A DNA stretch of 64,000 nt from positions 8,246 to 72,245 of the forward strand of contig JBNJHA010000005.1 in the NCBI GenBank assembly GCA_051748085.1, read 5' to 3'. Position numbers and translations under genes: made by a program. The stretch comes from CAYNNQ01 sp051748085. Lineage in GTDB: Bacteria > Desulfobacterota > Desulfovibrionia > Desulfovibrionales > Desulfonatronovibrionaceae. The stretch's first letter is position 1. Each line of letters begins with the position of its first letter. Shown one piece after another: positions 42,484 through 52,059 of this stretch. A model generated the notes under the pieces. That model was not told the origin of the DNA. It searched no databases and saw only the letters and a program-made list of their open reading frames with translations.

Positions 42484-44703
42484 TTATTTTGTGCTGAAAA
42501 TATAAACTCCCGTCCATTCTTCCGGGGGAGAGGCAATTAATTCCTCCAGCCTGCGCGCGTATACCTTGAGCACCGGATCTTCCGGGTTGTCCTGCATAAG
42601 CCGGGCACATACTTCCCGGGAGTTTACGAATTGCCCCTTGCGGTACATCTCTACCATTTGTTCGTATTCATCCAGATAGCCCAGCGGACAGGGCATGCTT
42701 TTTTCCGCTAAAAGTTCAAATATGGCCACTGCCTTGTCCCTGCCTTTGACCTGAACCAGGTCCAGACTGCGGAACCAGAAGCCTTCCAAAGCCTGATTGC
42801 GGGTATATTCGCTGACAATCAGCCGGGTGCCGTATTGTTTGTTCAGACCTTCCAGCCTGGAAGCCAGATTCACATGATCGCCCATGACCGTGTAATCGAA
42901 TCTGTCTTCCGAACCCATATTCCCGGCAACCATTTCACCCGTGTTTATTCCCACTCCGATATCCAGAGGTTTTCCAAGGGATTCTTCCCATTCCTTATTG
43001 AATTCCTTCAACTCTCGAACCATAAGCAGCCCGGAAAGGCAAGCCTGCGCGGAATGATCCTTAAAATGCAGCGGAGCGCCGAAAACGGCCATTATCGCGT
43101 CTCCGATATATTTATCAAGCAGACCGCGCCGCTGGGTAATGATCTTGGTCATGCGCGTCAAATAGGCGTTGAGCAGACGAACCAGCTGTCCCGGTTCCAA
43201 TCCCTCGGAAATGGAGGTAAACCCGCGGATATCCGAAAACAAAACGGTAAGCTCCTGCTTTTCCCCGCCCAGGCATAAACGCTCCGGATTGGCCACCACC
43301 TGCTGGACCACATTGGGATCCAGATATTTGCTGAATGCCTTGCGTATGCGCCGTTTCTGCCGGTCGGCGAACATAAAGCGATAGACATTGAGCGCCAGAT
43401 AATTACAGCCGAGGGCCAGCAGGGGATAAACCATGCTTACCCAGTATCGGCCGGCTGCGAGCAGATAATAGTTTCCGATGATATATCCCGCTCCGGCCGC
43501 GGCAAATCCGGCCAGGGACAAAAAAGGGCTCAAGCGCCATAAAAAAATTAAACAAAACAGACCCAGAACCCAAATAGCCGCCAGGTCGAAAAGCGGGGCC
43601 CACGCCGGCCGGCTGATAAAGTCGCCGGCCAGGATCTGATCCAGTGCCGTGGCTTGAATCTCAAGCCCGGGATAGGCCACTCCCACCGGAGTGACCCGCA
43701 AATCATATACGCCGGGCGCGGTGACTCCGAGCAGGACATATTTGTCTTTGAGTTCATTTTCAGCAAAATTTTTTGTAAAAAGCTTCCAGGCTGGATAAGT
43801 CGGAATGCTTCCGGCCGGACCCCGAAAATCCAGAAGCATATAACCGCGTTCATCGCTGGGGACAAAAAAATCGCCCACCCGGACTCCTATCATTCCGGAG
43901 GAAGAAAGCATAAGCGATGCTATCTCGGAGCTGTCGGAAAGCCGGGCCAGACCGGCCGCGAGCGGCGCGAAATATTTGCCGCCATGGTCTATGGCCAGAG
44001 GATAACGCCTTATAGTCCCGTCCATATCCGGAATAACGTTGAAATATGCCTGTTCTCCCGAGGCCCTGGCCAGCAGCGGGATATTGGTCCTGGCCTTGTA
44101 GCCGCGCGGAAGTTTCAGCGCAACGTTTTTGTCTTTCCCCACAAATCTCTGCACCGGATACTGGACAGCGCTCTGCAGGGTGTCCCGCCCTTTTTCCGCT
44201 CCGGGGTCGAGATTGAAATAATACCCAAGAACCTGCGGACTGCGGGCGGAAGCCAGGGTCCTGGCCAGCAGCAGATCAGGGTTCGTTTTTGCAAGCCGTT
44301 TTTTTATATACGCGGCCAATTCCGGATTGGGCAAAAGTCCGAGTTCTTCGGCATTTTTCGCCAAATTTATCAGCTCGTCTCCAGCCGGACTTTCCTGGGG
44401 GTCAAAAAAACTGATGTCAAAACCGAGTGCTTTTGGCCCGCAGGCATCTATTTCGCGGACCAGATCGGCCATTACCTCCCTGGACCAGGGCCAGCGTCCG
44501 ACCGTCTCCAGACTTTTTTCGTCGATGGCAATCAGGGCAACACGGTCGGAGACAGGAATTTGCCCCCGGGCTTCCAGGCGCAGATCATAGGCCTTCAATT
44601 CCATAACGCGTAAAAAATCGGGACTCCATAGATAGGACCAGCATACGGCCACGGTAATGCACAAGGCGATCAGAACCGGGGGCAACCATTTAAATTTATT
44701 CAT
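42484..44703 (-). CDS. CHASE2-domain adenylate cyclase
   Basis: 739 residues from ATG 44703 (GAGGAGG upstream). A first helix (VLIALCITVAVCWSYLW) leads to a large extracytoplasmic CHASE2 sensor at ~30-360 (FDISFFDPQESP, RRYPLAIDHGGKYFAPLAAGLA, FVLLGVTAPGVYDLRVTPVG-like segments). Three helices follow around 365-440, then a class III cyclase domain from ~480: VLFSDIRGFTSISEGL (metal Asp), LLDKYIGDAIMAVFGAPL, IGVGINTGEMVAGNMGS, YTVMGDHVNLASRLEG. Makes cAMP in response to an unknown periplasmic cue. The C-terminal ~80 residues are a helical tail. Overlaps the TonB-like gene by 8 nt. Confidence 0.93.
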   Translation of the reverse strand: MNKFKWLPPVLIALCITVAVCWSYLWSPDFLRVMELKAYDLRLEARGQIPVSDRVALIAIDEKSLETVGRWPWSREVMADLVREIDACGPKALGFDISFFDPQESPAGDELINLAKNAEELGLLPNPELAAYIKKRLAKTNPDLLLARTLASARSPQVLGYYFNLDPGAEKGRDTLQSAVQYPVQRFVGKDKNVALKLPRGYKARTNIPLLARASGEQAYFNVIPDMDGTIRRYPLAIDHGGKYFAPLAAGLARLSDSSEIASLMLSSSGMIGVRVGDFFVPSDERGYMLLDFRGPAGSIPTYPAWKLFTKNFAENELKDKYVLLGVTAPGVYDLRVTPVGVAYPGLEIQATALDQILAGDFISRPAWAPLFDLAAIWVLGLFCLIFLWRLSPFLSLAGFAAAGAGYIIGNYYLLAAGRYWVSMVYPLLALGCNYLALNVYRFMFADRQKRRIRKAFSKYLDPNVVQQVVANPERLCLGGEKQELTVLFSDIRGFTSISEGLEPGQLVRLLNAYLTRMTKIITQRRGLLDKYIGDAIMAVFGAPLHFKDHSAQACLSGLLMVRELKEFNKEWEESLGKPLDIGVGINTGEMVAGNMGSEDRFDYTVMGDHVNLASRLEGLNKQYGTRLIVSEYTRNQALEGFWFRSLDLVQVKGRDKAVAIFELLAEKSMPCPLGYLDEYEQMVEMYRKGQFVNSREVCARLMQDNPEDPVLKVYARRLEELIASPPEEWTGVYIFSTK

Positions 44704-45322
44704 CCCGATCCTCCTCAGCCAGATTGGCCCGCACACGAAATTCACATTCAAACCAGTCCGAAGATCCGAGCGCGGAATCAACCAGCCTGATCCCCATAAG
44801 CTCGCGCATGAATTCGCGCAAAAACAACCTGAAATCTGTGCCGCCGCTCATTTGCCGGACATAATAATCCGTCAGGCATCCATTACCGCCAGTTTTAAAA
44901 ACAACCACCGCGAAACCGGGTGCAGCCGGCGCGGCTTTCCGCCAAACCCGCATCACTCCTTTTTTATAGCCGCGCAACCGGGCTTCAAGCTTCGGGTCGT
45001 CCAGGCTGAGTCTGTCCCGGCCGGGAGCATTTGATCCGTCCTGCAATGCCGAGCGGGCGGCCAGCCTGGGAACGCGCGGCTCTTTATTCTTATTACTTTC
45101 CCGGGCGATTTCCCTGCGCAATTTATGCATGTTTTCCAGTTCCAGGACCAAATCCTGCTTGGGTCTATCAAGCGCATTATCGCGGGCAATATCTTTGCGC
45201 GGTCCCCAGCAGGCCATTGCCAGGGAGAGCATGAAAAAATGAACCGCCAGGGAACTGGCCAGCCCCAGAAGCAAAAACTGCCTGTTGCGCTTTTTATCAT
45301 GCCCGTATTTTCGATAATTCAT
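44696..45322 (-). CDS. TonB/TolA-like periplasmic protein
   Basis: 208 residues. One N-terminal membrane anchor (LLLGLASSLAVHFFMLSLAMACW), a charged linker rich in Arg/Lys/Asp/Asn, and a C-terminal ~90 residues resembling a TonB-type end domain (LRGYKKGVMRVWRKAAPA, FAVVVFKTGGNGCLTDYYV). TonB C-terminal similarity is by pattern only; no ExbB/ExbD gene adjoins. Paired with the adenylate cyclase by an 8-nt overlap. A 12-codon reading frame with GGAGG directly upstream ends on its start codon (ATGA) and could be a leader. Confidence 0.55.
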   Translation of the reverse strand: MNYRKYGHDKKRNRQFLLLGLASSLAVHFFMLSLAMACWGPRKDIARDNALDRPKQDLVLELENMHKLRREIARESNKNKEPRVPRLAARSALQDGSNAPGRDRLSLDDPKLEARLRGYKKGVMRVWRKAAPAAPGFAVVVFKTGGNGCLTDYYVRQMSGGTDFRLFLREFMRELMGIRLVDSALGSSDWFECEFRVRANLAEEDRDE

Positions 45323-45413
45323 TTCTTGCCTGTTTTGCCGCCAAACAAAAAATCCATTTCCTCCGCCGGAGAACCGAAAATCAACCCCCGATTCGTTAAA
45401 GCGGCCTAAAAAT

Positions 45414-46016
45414 TCATTTTCTTCCGTTCCCTTTTGTCCACCAGTTATGATCAGCCAGGTTGAACCACCACTCGGAAGAATGGGTATTCAGGACTTGTCT
45501 GCCCAGGTTTTTTCCGCTTTCCGTGCGCAGTCTTTCCATCGCGCAGTCCAGCCATTTTGCAGCCGCGCCATTGCCCGAATCCAATTGTTCCTTTAATTCA
45601 AATATAAAATCAAGCTGGTCCGCGTCCTGGGCCAATTTTGCCTCCAGACTGGCCGCGTCTTCGAGCTCCTCGAACAATTCCGAGACCTCGGACCCGATAC
45701 CGGTGCCGGCAAGACAATCATTCAGGGCCTGTTTTTGGTTCGAGGCATTATACATGCGGTTGACATAGTTGAAGTCTCCGGTCCTGGCTTCATGCATATC
45801 ATGAAACAGACACATGAGCATGGTTTTATAACGGTCGGCGCCGTTTATTGCGGCCAGGACAAAACCCATGACCGCCGTGCGGAATGAATGTTCGGCCACA
45901 TTTTCCTTTCCGCTTCCCAGAAATTGATACCCGGTCCGGGGCGTTTTTTTTAGCATGCCGACTTCAAAGAAAAAATCAGTCAGACATTTCCAGTCGATAC
46001 TTTTTTTTTCGTCCAT
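45414..46016 (-). CDS. HD-domain hydrolase, YfbR/HDDC2-like
   Basis: 200 residues. NVAEHSFRTAVMGFVLA, MCLFHDMHEARTGDFNYVNR and LAQDADQLDFIFELKEQ carry the H...HD...D metal ligands of the 5'-deoxynucleotidase-like HD family (YfbR and human HDDC2). Likely dephosphorylates nucleotides. Starts 6 nt after argJ, with GAGGGAAC upstream, so they share a transcript. Confidence 0.9.
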   Translation of the reverse strand: MDEKKSIDWKCLTDFFFEVGMLKKTPRTGYQFLGSGKENVAEHSFRTAVMGFVLAAINGADRYKTMLMCLFHDMHEARTGDFNYVNRMYNASNQKQALNDCLAGTGIGSEVSELFEELEDAASLEAKLAQDADQLDFIFELKEQLDSGNGAAAKWLDCAMERLRTESGKNLGRQVLNTHSSEWWFNLADHNWWTKGNGRK

Positions 46017-46022
46017 GTTCCC

Positions 46023-47207
46023 TCAAGTCCTGTACTCTGCGTTTATGCTCACGTATTCATGACTCAAATCCGAGGTTTTAAGACTATATTCGCCCGGACC
46101 GGATCCCAGCTGGACATCAATATGCACATCTGAGGCCCGTAAAAAGCGGGAAAAAACTGCGTCTATATCCATTTCCGCGGGCCGTCCGCGCTCAAAAACA
46201 CACAGGGAGCCGATAGAAACCCGAACTTCTTCCGTGTCGAAATCCGCTCCGCTCCGGCCCAATGCAGCCACGATCCGTCCCCAATTAGGATCATTTCCAT
46301 AAAGGGCCGTCTTGACCAGGGGCGAATTGCCCACTGCCCTGGCGGCCAATTGGGCTTCCCGGGCGTCCCTGCCGCCGAAAACATTGACATGAACAACCTT
46401 TGTTCCGCCCTCGGCATCCTGGACTATCTGATAGGCCAGATCCTGGCAGACCTGCCTCAAGGCGGAATAAAACTCCTGATTGTCCCGGCCGCCTATTTCC
46501 CCGCCTCCGGAACCGTTGGCCAGGGCCAGAACACAATCATTGGTGCTTGTGTCCCCGTCAACGGTTATGGCGTTGAAACTTTCCCGCACCGCGGACTTGA
46601 GCATTTCCTGCCACAAATCCGGGGATATCCGGGCATCGCACAGGATAAAAGCAAGCATTGTGGCCATGTCCGGGCAAATCATGCCCGCCCCTTTGGCCAG
46701 CCCCATGATCCGGACATGTTCTCCGGGTACTTTGAGCTGCGCCGCGGAAATTTTGGGGAATTTGTCCGTGGTCATAATCGCCTTGGCCGCGTCCACAGGT
46801 GATGAGCATCCAACTTTCCCGGCCAGTCCCGGCAGAGCCTGGCGCAAAGTATCCATGGGCATCGGCTCCCCGATCACTCCGGTTGACGCCGGAAGTATGG
46901 CCTGCTCTTCAATGGACAATTCCGCGGCAAGCAGATCCAGGCTCTTTCTGCAATCCATTATGCCCTGTTCTCCGGTACAGGCATTGGCCTGACCGGAATT
47001 GATAAAAAGGGCCTGCACCGGAAACATGCTGGCAATTCTTTCCCGGGCGACAATGACCGGAGCGGCCTTGAACCGGTTTTGGGTAAATACGCCGGCTGCC
47101 GCCGCGGGAACATCGCTATAGACCAGGGCCAGGTCATTGCGCCCCTTGTAGCGCAAACCGCCGGGATACGCAGCAAATTTATACCCCCTGGGAATCTTTA
47201 GTCTCAT
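46023..47207 (-). CDS. argJ: Glutamate N-acetyltransferase / ornithine acetyltransferase
   Basis: 394 residues. Self-cleaving Thr183 in CPDMATMLAF, INSGQANACTGEQG, STGVIGEPMPMD, and DGDTSTNDCVLALANG fit ArgJ. It transfers acetyl from N-acetylornithine to glutamate, recycling the acetyl group in arginine synthesis; whether it also uses acetyl-CoA is not visible. ATG 47207 with GGAGGTTGAG upstream. Confidence 0.97.
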   Translation of the reverse strand: MRLKIPRGYKFAAYPGGLRYKGRNDLALVYSDVPAAAAGVFTQNRFKAAPVIVARERIASMFPVQALFINSGQANACTGEQGIMDCRKSLDLLAAELSIEEQAILPASTGVIGEPMPMDTLRQALPGLAGKVGCSSPVDAAKAIMTTDKFPKISAAQLKVPGEHVRIMGLAKGAGMICPDMATMLAFILCDARISPDLWQEMLKSAVRESFNAITVDGDTSTNDCVLALANGSGGGEIGGRDNQEFYSALRQVCQDLAYQIVQDAEGGTKVVHVNVFGGRDAREAQLAARAVGNSPLVKTALYGNDPNWGRIVAALGRSGADFDTEEVRVSIGSLCVFERGRPAEMDIDAVFSRFLRASDVHIDVQLGSGPGEYSLKTSDLSHEYVSINAEYRT

Positions 47208-47270
47208 CTCAACCTCCGCTTATATTCTTCATCGTCCGGCATCCGCTGTGCCCTGTCCAGCTTATTTCTG

Positions 47271-47575
47271 GTTCCCCGACGTGGCGCAGGGATTTTATTC
47301 GAGTGATCCTTTCTGATGTTCCTGACGAAAGGTTTGCATATTTTCCTGCCCTCGCCAAAAGGGGGAAAGCGGACCGCGGGACGGAACACAAACATAAGCT
47401 TTCAAACCAATTGGCATTGCCGATAACAAAAACTGCCTTCCCCTGGAACCAGCGAAGCCGAAGGGGGCAAGCATCCCCCTTTGGCGGGATTTAGAAAATA
47501 CAGAACCGCAAGTTCGGCAGCAAAAGGATCAGGAGAATAACTCGCAGGAAAATCCATGCATGCCGTCAAAGAGCC
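47271..47575. repeat. Long diverged member of the MITE-like family (copy B2)
   Basis: Near-identical to 8211-8533 over ~300 bp, starting GGTTCCCCGACG and ending at AAAGAGCC. Contains AAGGGGG/CCCCCTT with a 7-nt loop (47461-47485) and other stems. The inverted ends are absent from this copy. Together with the next element it fills the 470-bp gap between argJ and secA; no gene is seen there. Confidence 0.75.
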
Positions 47576-47623
47576 TTATTTTTTATCAATGGAGATCCTG
47601 GTGACTTCAATCCGGATTTTTTT

Positions 47624-47661
47624 GTAACTATTCACTATATAAAAAAATAGTGAACAGATAC
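47624..47661. mobile_element. MITE-like element, 38 bp
   Basis: GTAACTATTCACTATA ... TATAGTGAACAGATAC-type ends: a nearly perfect palindrome 18 nt past the secA stop on its downstream side. Flanks are T-runs, so the target duplication cannot be judged. As RNA it would form a hairpin followed by U residues and could terminate secA transcription. Confidence 0.75.
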
Positions 47662-47678
47662 TTTTTTACGAATGCAAA

Positions 47679-50192
47679 CTATTTTCCGCAGCATTTCTTA
47701 TATTTTTTGCCGCTTCCGCACGGGCAGGGATCATTACGCCCGACCTTGGGCGATTTGCGCTTCACCGTTTCCGGCTTTGCCGACCCGGTTCCATCTCCGC
47801 CCCCGGCATACTGCAGGTTCGCCTGCTCCTCATGTTTGAATTCATGCTCGGCAGGAGCGGCCTTGATCCTTATCCGGCACAAATCGCGCAAAGTACTTTC
47901 CTTGATCCTTACCAGGAGTTCCTGGAAAAGATCAAAACCCTCGCGTTTGTATTCCTGCTTCGGGTCTTTCTGGCCATATCCACGCAGCCCGATGCCCTCC
48001 TTCAGATGGTCCATATTCAGCAAATGTTCTTTCCAGTTCCGGTCCAGGTTCTCCAGAAGGAAAAAACGGACTATTTCGTGATAATAGTCTCCGGAATCGG
48101 CTTTCAAGCTTTCCAGTCTGCTTCGGACCTGCTTTCCGGCCTCTTCACGGGGTATGAGTTCCTTTTCCAGCGCCGCCCGGTCCAGATTAAAAACTTCTTC
48201 CAGCCTGGCCGCGACTATTTGCCGCGTTTCAGTCTCCGGGCCGTCTTTTCCGGCTTCGTCCACCGGCGCAAATATATCAGCGAGAATATCCTCGATAAAT
48301 TCATCCAGGAGGTCAATCAGATCGTCCGCCTGCATGATTTCCTTGCGTTGGGAATAAATGACTTCCCTTTGCTGATTCATTACATCGTCGTATTCCAGAA
48401 GCTGTTTTCGAATTTCAAAATTATGGCCCTCGACCCGTCTTTGCGCGTTCTCGATTGCCCGGGAAATCATCTTGTTTTCAATGGCCTGGCCATCTTCCAT
48501 GCCCATTTTATCCATGAGCCCGGAAATGCGCTCCGAACCGAAAAGCCGCAGGAGATCATCGTCCAAAGCCAGATAAAAACGCGATGAGCCGGGATCGCCC
48601 TGCCGGCCGGAACGTCCCCGGAGCTGATTGTCGATACGCCGGCTTTCGTGACGTTCTGTTCCCAGAATATGTAATCCCCCCAGCTCCCGGACTCCTTCTC
48701 CCAGAACTATATCCGTTCCGCGCCCGGCCATGTTGGTGGCAATGGTCACCCTTCCTTTTTCACCGGCCTCGGCCACGATCTGCGCTTCCTTTTCGTGATG
48801 CTTGGCGTTTAACACCTCATGCGGAACTTTCATTTTCTTGAGCATCCAGGAAAGCTTTTCCGAATTCTCGATTGAAGTGGTTCCGACCAGCACCGGCTGT
48901 CCCTTTTGATACAAATCGCGCAAATCCTGGGCAATGGCCTGGAATTTTTCTTCCTGGGTGCGGAGGACCACGTCCGGAAAATCCTTGCGGATCATTGTCT
49001 CGTGCGTGGGAATAACAGACACGTCCAGATTATATATCTGCTTGAACTCCACTGCTTCCGTGTCAGCGGTCCCGGTCATGCCGGCCAGCTTGTCGTACAT
49101 GCGGAAATAATTCTGAAATGTGATCGAGGCCAGGGTCTGATTTTCGGATTCGACCTTGACCTTTTCCTTGGCTTCCAAAGCCTGATGCAGGCCTTCGCTG
49201 AAACGGCGGCCGGGCATCAGGCGCCCGGTGAATTCATCAACGATAATCACCTGCCCGTCCTTGACTATATAGTCCTTGTCCCGGGTAAAAAGATAATGCG
49301 CCTTGAGTCCCTGCAGGATATGGTGCTGGTAGTTAATATTTTTGGGATCGAACAGATTGTCGATCTGGAGGATATCTTCGCACTTCTGCACGCCTTCATC
49401 GGTAAGGGCCACGCTCTTGGCCTTTTCGTCAATAGTAAAATCCTCATCGCGTTTAAGGCCGGGAATTATGCGGTCAATCTCGGAATACATGGAAGTGTTC
49501 TCATCCGAGGGTCCGGAGATGATAAGCGGAGTCCGGGCTTCGTCAATCAGGATCGAATCGACCTCGTCCACGATGGCGTAGTGCAATTCCCTTTGCGCGA
49601 GCTGCTCGGCATAAAACTTCATGTTGTCCCGCAGATAATCAAAGCCGAACTCATTATTGGTGCCGTAGGTGATATCCGAGGCATAAGCAGTCTTGCGCTG
49701 GTCATCGTCCATTTCATTGGTTACAACGCCGACAGTGAGCCCCAGAAAATTGTACACCTTGCCCATCCACTCCGCGTCGCGGCTGGCAAGGTAGTCATTG
49801 ACCGTGACCACATGCACGCCCTTGCCGCTAAGCGCGTTCAGAACCACGGGCAATGTTGCCACCAGGGTTTTACCCTCACCGGTTTTCATTTCGGCGATCA
49901 TGCCCTTATGCAGCACGATTCCGCCAACCAGCTGCTCGTCAAAATGGCGCAGACCCAGGGTACGCCTGGAGGCTTCCCGGACCAATGCGAATACTTCCGG
50001 CAAAAGCGGATCAATCTCGCCTCCGTTTTTCAGCTGATTCTGCCATTGCTGCACCTTATCACGCAGTTGATCATCGGTGAGCCCTTCCATTTGCGGCTCA
50101 AAGGCGTTTATGGTCTGAACGGTGCCCTTGAGTTTTTTCAGATAACGCTCATTCTTGGTCCCGAAAACTCTCTTTACCACATAAGATATCAT
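47679..50192 (-). CDS. secA: Preprotein translocase ATPase SecA
   Basis: 837 residues from ATG 50192 (GAGGT upstream); upstream in-frame start 50204 is less likely. Walker A AEMKTGEGKTLVATLP, DEVDSILIDEARTPLIISG, IATNMAGRGTDIVLG and LGTERHESRRIDNQLRGRSGRQGDPGSS when read in pieces are SecA hallmarks. The C-terminal zinc tail DPCPCGSGKKYKKCC for SecB/lipid binding is intact. Drives secretion through SecYEG. Upstream is a divergent orphan gene (YcaO) in the other direction. Confidence 0.98.
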   Translation of the reverse strand: MISYVVKRVFGTKNERYLKKLKGTVQTINAFEPQMEGLTDDQLRDKVQQWQNQLKNGGEIDPLLPEVFALVREASRRTLGLRHFDEQLVGGIVLHKGMIAEMKTGEGKTLVATLPVVLNALSGKGVHVVTVNDYLASRDAEWMGKVYNFLGLTVGVVTNEMDDDQRKTAYASDITYGTNNEFGFDYLRDNMKFYAEQLAQRELHYAIVDEVDSILIDEARTPLIISGPSDENTSMYSEIDRIIPGLKRDEDFTIDEKAKSVALTDEGVQKCEDILQIDNLFDPKNINYQHHILQGLKAHYLFTRDKDYIVKDGQVIIVDEFTGRLMPGRRFSEGLHQALEAKEKVKVESENQTLASITFQNYFRMYDKLAGMTGTADTEAVEFKQIYNLDVSVIPTHETMIRKDFPDVVLRTQEEKFQAIAQDLRDLYQKGQPVLVGTTSIENSEKLSWMLKKMKVPHEVLNAKHHEKEAQIVAEAGEKGRVTIATNMAGRGTDIVLGEGVRELGGLHILGTERHESRRIDNQLRGRSGRQGDPGSSRFYLALDDDLLRLFGSERISGLMDKMGMEDGQAIENKMISRAIENAQRRVEGHNFEIRKQLLEYDDVMNQQREVIYSQRKEIMQADDLIDLLDEFIEDILADIFAPVDEAGKDGPETETRQIVAARLEEVFNLDRAALEKELIPREEAGKQVRSRLESLKADSGDYYHEIVRFFLLENLDRNWKEHLLNMDHLKEGIGLRGYGQKDPKQEYKREGFDLFQELLVRIKESTLRDLCRIRIKAAPAEHEFKHEEQANLQYAGGGDGTGSAKPETVKRKSPKVGRNDPCPCGSGKKYKKCCGK

Positions 50193-50384
50193 CAATAACC
50201 TCATTTAATGCTTATCGGATCGTAATATATTGTTCAGTTTCCAATCCGGTAATTTTTGACTTTCCGGATAAGCACTGCACGGGCTGTCTGCCGGCAGGCT
50301 CCATGATCCTTGTCAAACCGGGCGGCGGCGGATATTGATCTCTTGCCGCATTGATTTTTTCCTGCAAACGCAGATCTTAACCCG

Positions 50385-50407
50385 CAAAAAATTTACTGAG
50401 CAGGTAC
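50385..50407. repeat. Probable right-end fragment of the MITE-like family
   Basis: CAAAAAATTTACTGAGCAGGTACC resembles the right end AAAATTTGCTGAACAGATAC. It provides the AGGT in front of the YcaO start codon at 50410. Weak match. Confidence 0.35.
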
Positions 50408-50409
50408 CC

Positions 50410-52059
50410 ATGCACTACACTTTAAAACACATGACCAGCCAGGCCTCCACCGGATATTTTGCAGCCATGCCGGACCCGGAAATAACCATTGAACAATGCC
50501 TGGAGCATCTGCTCCGGCATCCTCTGGATTTATTCATGCACCGCTATCTGCTGGAAAAACTATCCGAACTGAAAACGGATGAATTAAACCGAATAAAAGA
50601 TCAATTCGATCATCCGGTTGTAAACTGTCTTCTGGCTGAAATTCGGGAAGACAGCAACCTTTTGTCCGAGCTTGTATCGGGAGATGAACAACTGACTCCC
50701 CTGGGCGAATTGGATACCTGTAAAACCGATAATCCGGAAACTCAATACTGGATTAAGGCCTTTGAAGCAAATGTTCACCGTCTGGAACCCCTGCCGGCCT
50801 TTGACCTGGACTTTCCATACCAGCCCGGGAGCATGCCCGGGCGGATGATAAGTGTGGGCGACATCCCGCTCCCGCCCGGGATTAAGGCCCCTTCCTCCCC
50901 GCCTTTAAGCCGCGAGGTTGCAGAAATCGCCGCTTTCCGGCTGCAAAACCTGGGTATCCTTTCCGGACAGGAGATGCGGCACGAAAATTCGTTTGCCCCC
51001 GTGGGACTGACCCGGAAATGGTTTCTACAGCGGGAAATAAACACAAAAGAACTCAGCTACGGCCTGAGCGGTATTCAAACCGCCTACGGCCGGGGGACCG
51101 ATATCGGTTCCGCCCGGGCCGGACTGCTCATGGAAATAGTAGAACGCTTCTGCTCTTTTGCCTCGGTGCGCGAAAACCGGATAAGCCGCCTGATGACCGA
51201 TGCTTCCGAACTGATAAAAGCCGAACACGCGCAAATTGCCGATCAAGGCGCAAATTGCATTCATCCTGACCATGTCCTGCCCGATTACCCCTATCGGGGA
51301 GAAAAACTGGTCTGGATGTCTGCCCGGGAAGAAACCTCTTCCGGCCCCCGAAAAATTTTAATCCCGGCCCAGCTTGTATTTCTTTTTTGCAATCTGCATG
51401 AAAAAACACTTTTTGCCGCTCCCTCGTCCACAGGGCTGGCTGCCGGAGCCAGTCTTGAACAAGCCGAACACAACGCGCTTCTGGAAGTTCTGGAACGCGA
51501 CGCACTTGCCCTCGGACTGTTCAGTCCGGAAAGCTGCTTTCGTCTCCGGGCAAAATCCGGTCCGCTTGCGCACATACTGAACGAACTCAAGGAAAAAAAT
51601 ATTGACGTGATTTTCCAGGACATAACCCCGGATTTCGGACTGCCCGTGTACAAAGCATTTATCCGCGATCAGAACGGAGGCTTATATTTCGGCTCCGGGG
51701 CCCATTTAAACGCAATGCAGGCCGCACTGTCTGCGCTCACGGAGATACCGGTACCGGATGGAACACGCCCCCGGACCGAGGCTTTATCCTTGCCGCTCCG
51801 GGAATTGGATGCGCTTGCGCTTCCGGATTTTTCCCAAAATAACCCCGCGGCCGATTTAAGCATTTTAAAAAACATGCTTTTGAAAAACGGATACCGGCCC
51901 ATATTCGCCGAAATTACCCGCCGCGATCTGGGCTTCCCGGTAGTCCGGGCCATTGTTCCCGGCCTGGAGCCCGCGGTTGATTTTGACCGCTACCGCCGCA
52001 TCACTTCACGGCTGCGGCAGACTTTTCTGAAAAAAAGCAACCGGCGGTTCAGAACCTGA
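50410..52059 (+). CDS. YcaO-domain protein (ATP-dependent cyclodehydratase fold), orphan
   Basis: 549 residues from ATG 50410. The first ~170 residues are a separate helical domain (EQCLEHLLRHPLDLFMHRYL, ELKTDELNRIKDQF). The YcaO core follows: YGRGTDIGSARAGLLMEIVERFCSFASVRE, STGLAAGASLEQAEHNALLEVLERDA, FGSGAHLNAMQAALSALTEI, and PVVRAIVPGLEP at the end. YcaO proteins activate amide backbones with ATP, in azoline peptide natural products, thioamide formation, or RimO-linked modification. No precursor peptide, dehydrogenase, E1-like partner or TfuA gene is beside it, so the substrate is open. The only large + strand gene in this half; its 3' end overlaps the convergent oxidase gene by 11 bp. Confidence 0.85.
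   Translation: MHYTLKHMTSQASTGYFAAMPDPEITIEQCLEHLLRHPLDLFMHRYLLEKLSELKTDELNRIKDQFDHPVVNCLLAEIREDSNLLSELVSGDEQLTPLGELDTCKTDNPETQYWIKAFEANVHRLEPLPAFDLDFPYQPGSMPGRMISVGDIPLPPGIKAPSSPPLSREVAEIAAFRLQNLGILSGQEMRHENSFAPVGLTRKWFLQREINTKELSYGLSGIQTAYGRGTDIGSARAGLLMEIVERFCSFASVRENRISRLMTDASELIKAEHAQIADQGANCIHPDHVLPDYPYRGEKLVWMSAREETSSGPRKILIPAQLVFLFCNLHEKTLFAAPSSTGLAAGASLEQAEHNALLEVLERDALALGLFSPESCFRLRAKSGPLAHILNELKEKNIDVIFQDITPDFGLPVYKAFIRDQNGGLYFGSGAHLNAMQAALSALTEIPVPDGTRPRTEALSLPLRELDALALPDFSQNNPAADLSILKNMLLKNGYRPIFAEITRRDLGFPVVRAIVPGLEPAVDFDRYRRITSRLRQTFLKKSNRRFRT

Noticed and set aside
44696..45413. 12-codon frame directly upstream of the TonB-like gene as a separate gene
   Set aside because: Too short and with no recognisable product; possibly a leader, recorded only in the neighbouring entry.
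47204..47395. 63-residue (-) strand ORF in repeat B2, similar to the extended N terminus of the DHH ORF at 8173-8335
   Set aside because: The two share sequence only because both are read through the same B-type repeat; there is no independent ribosome site, and reading-frame identity is expected at this level of DNA identity.
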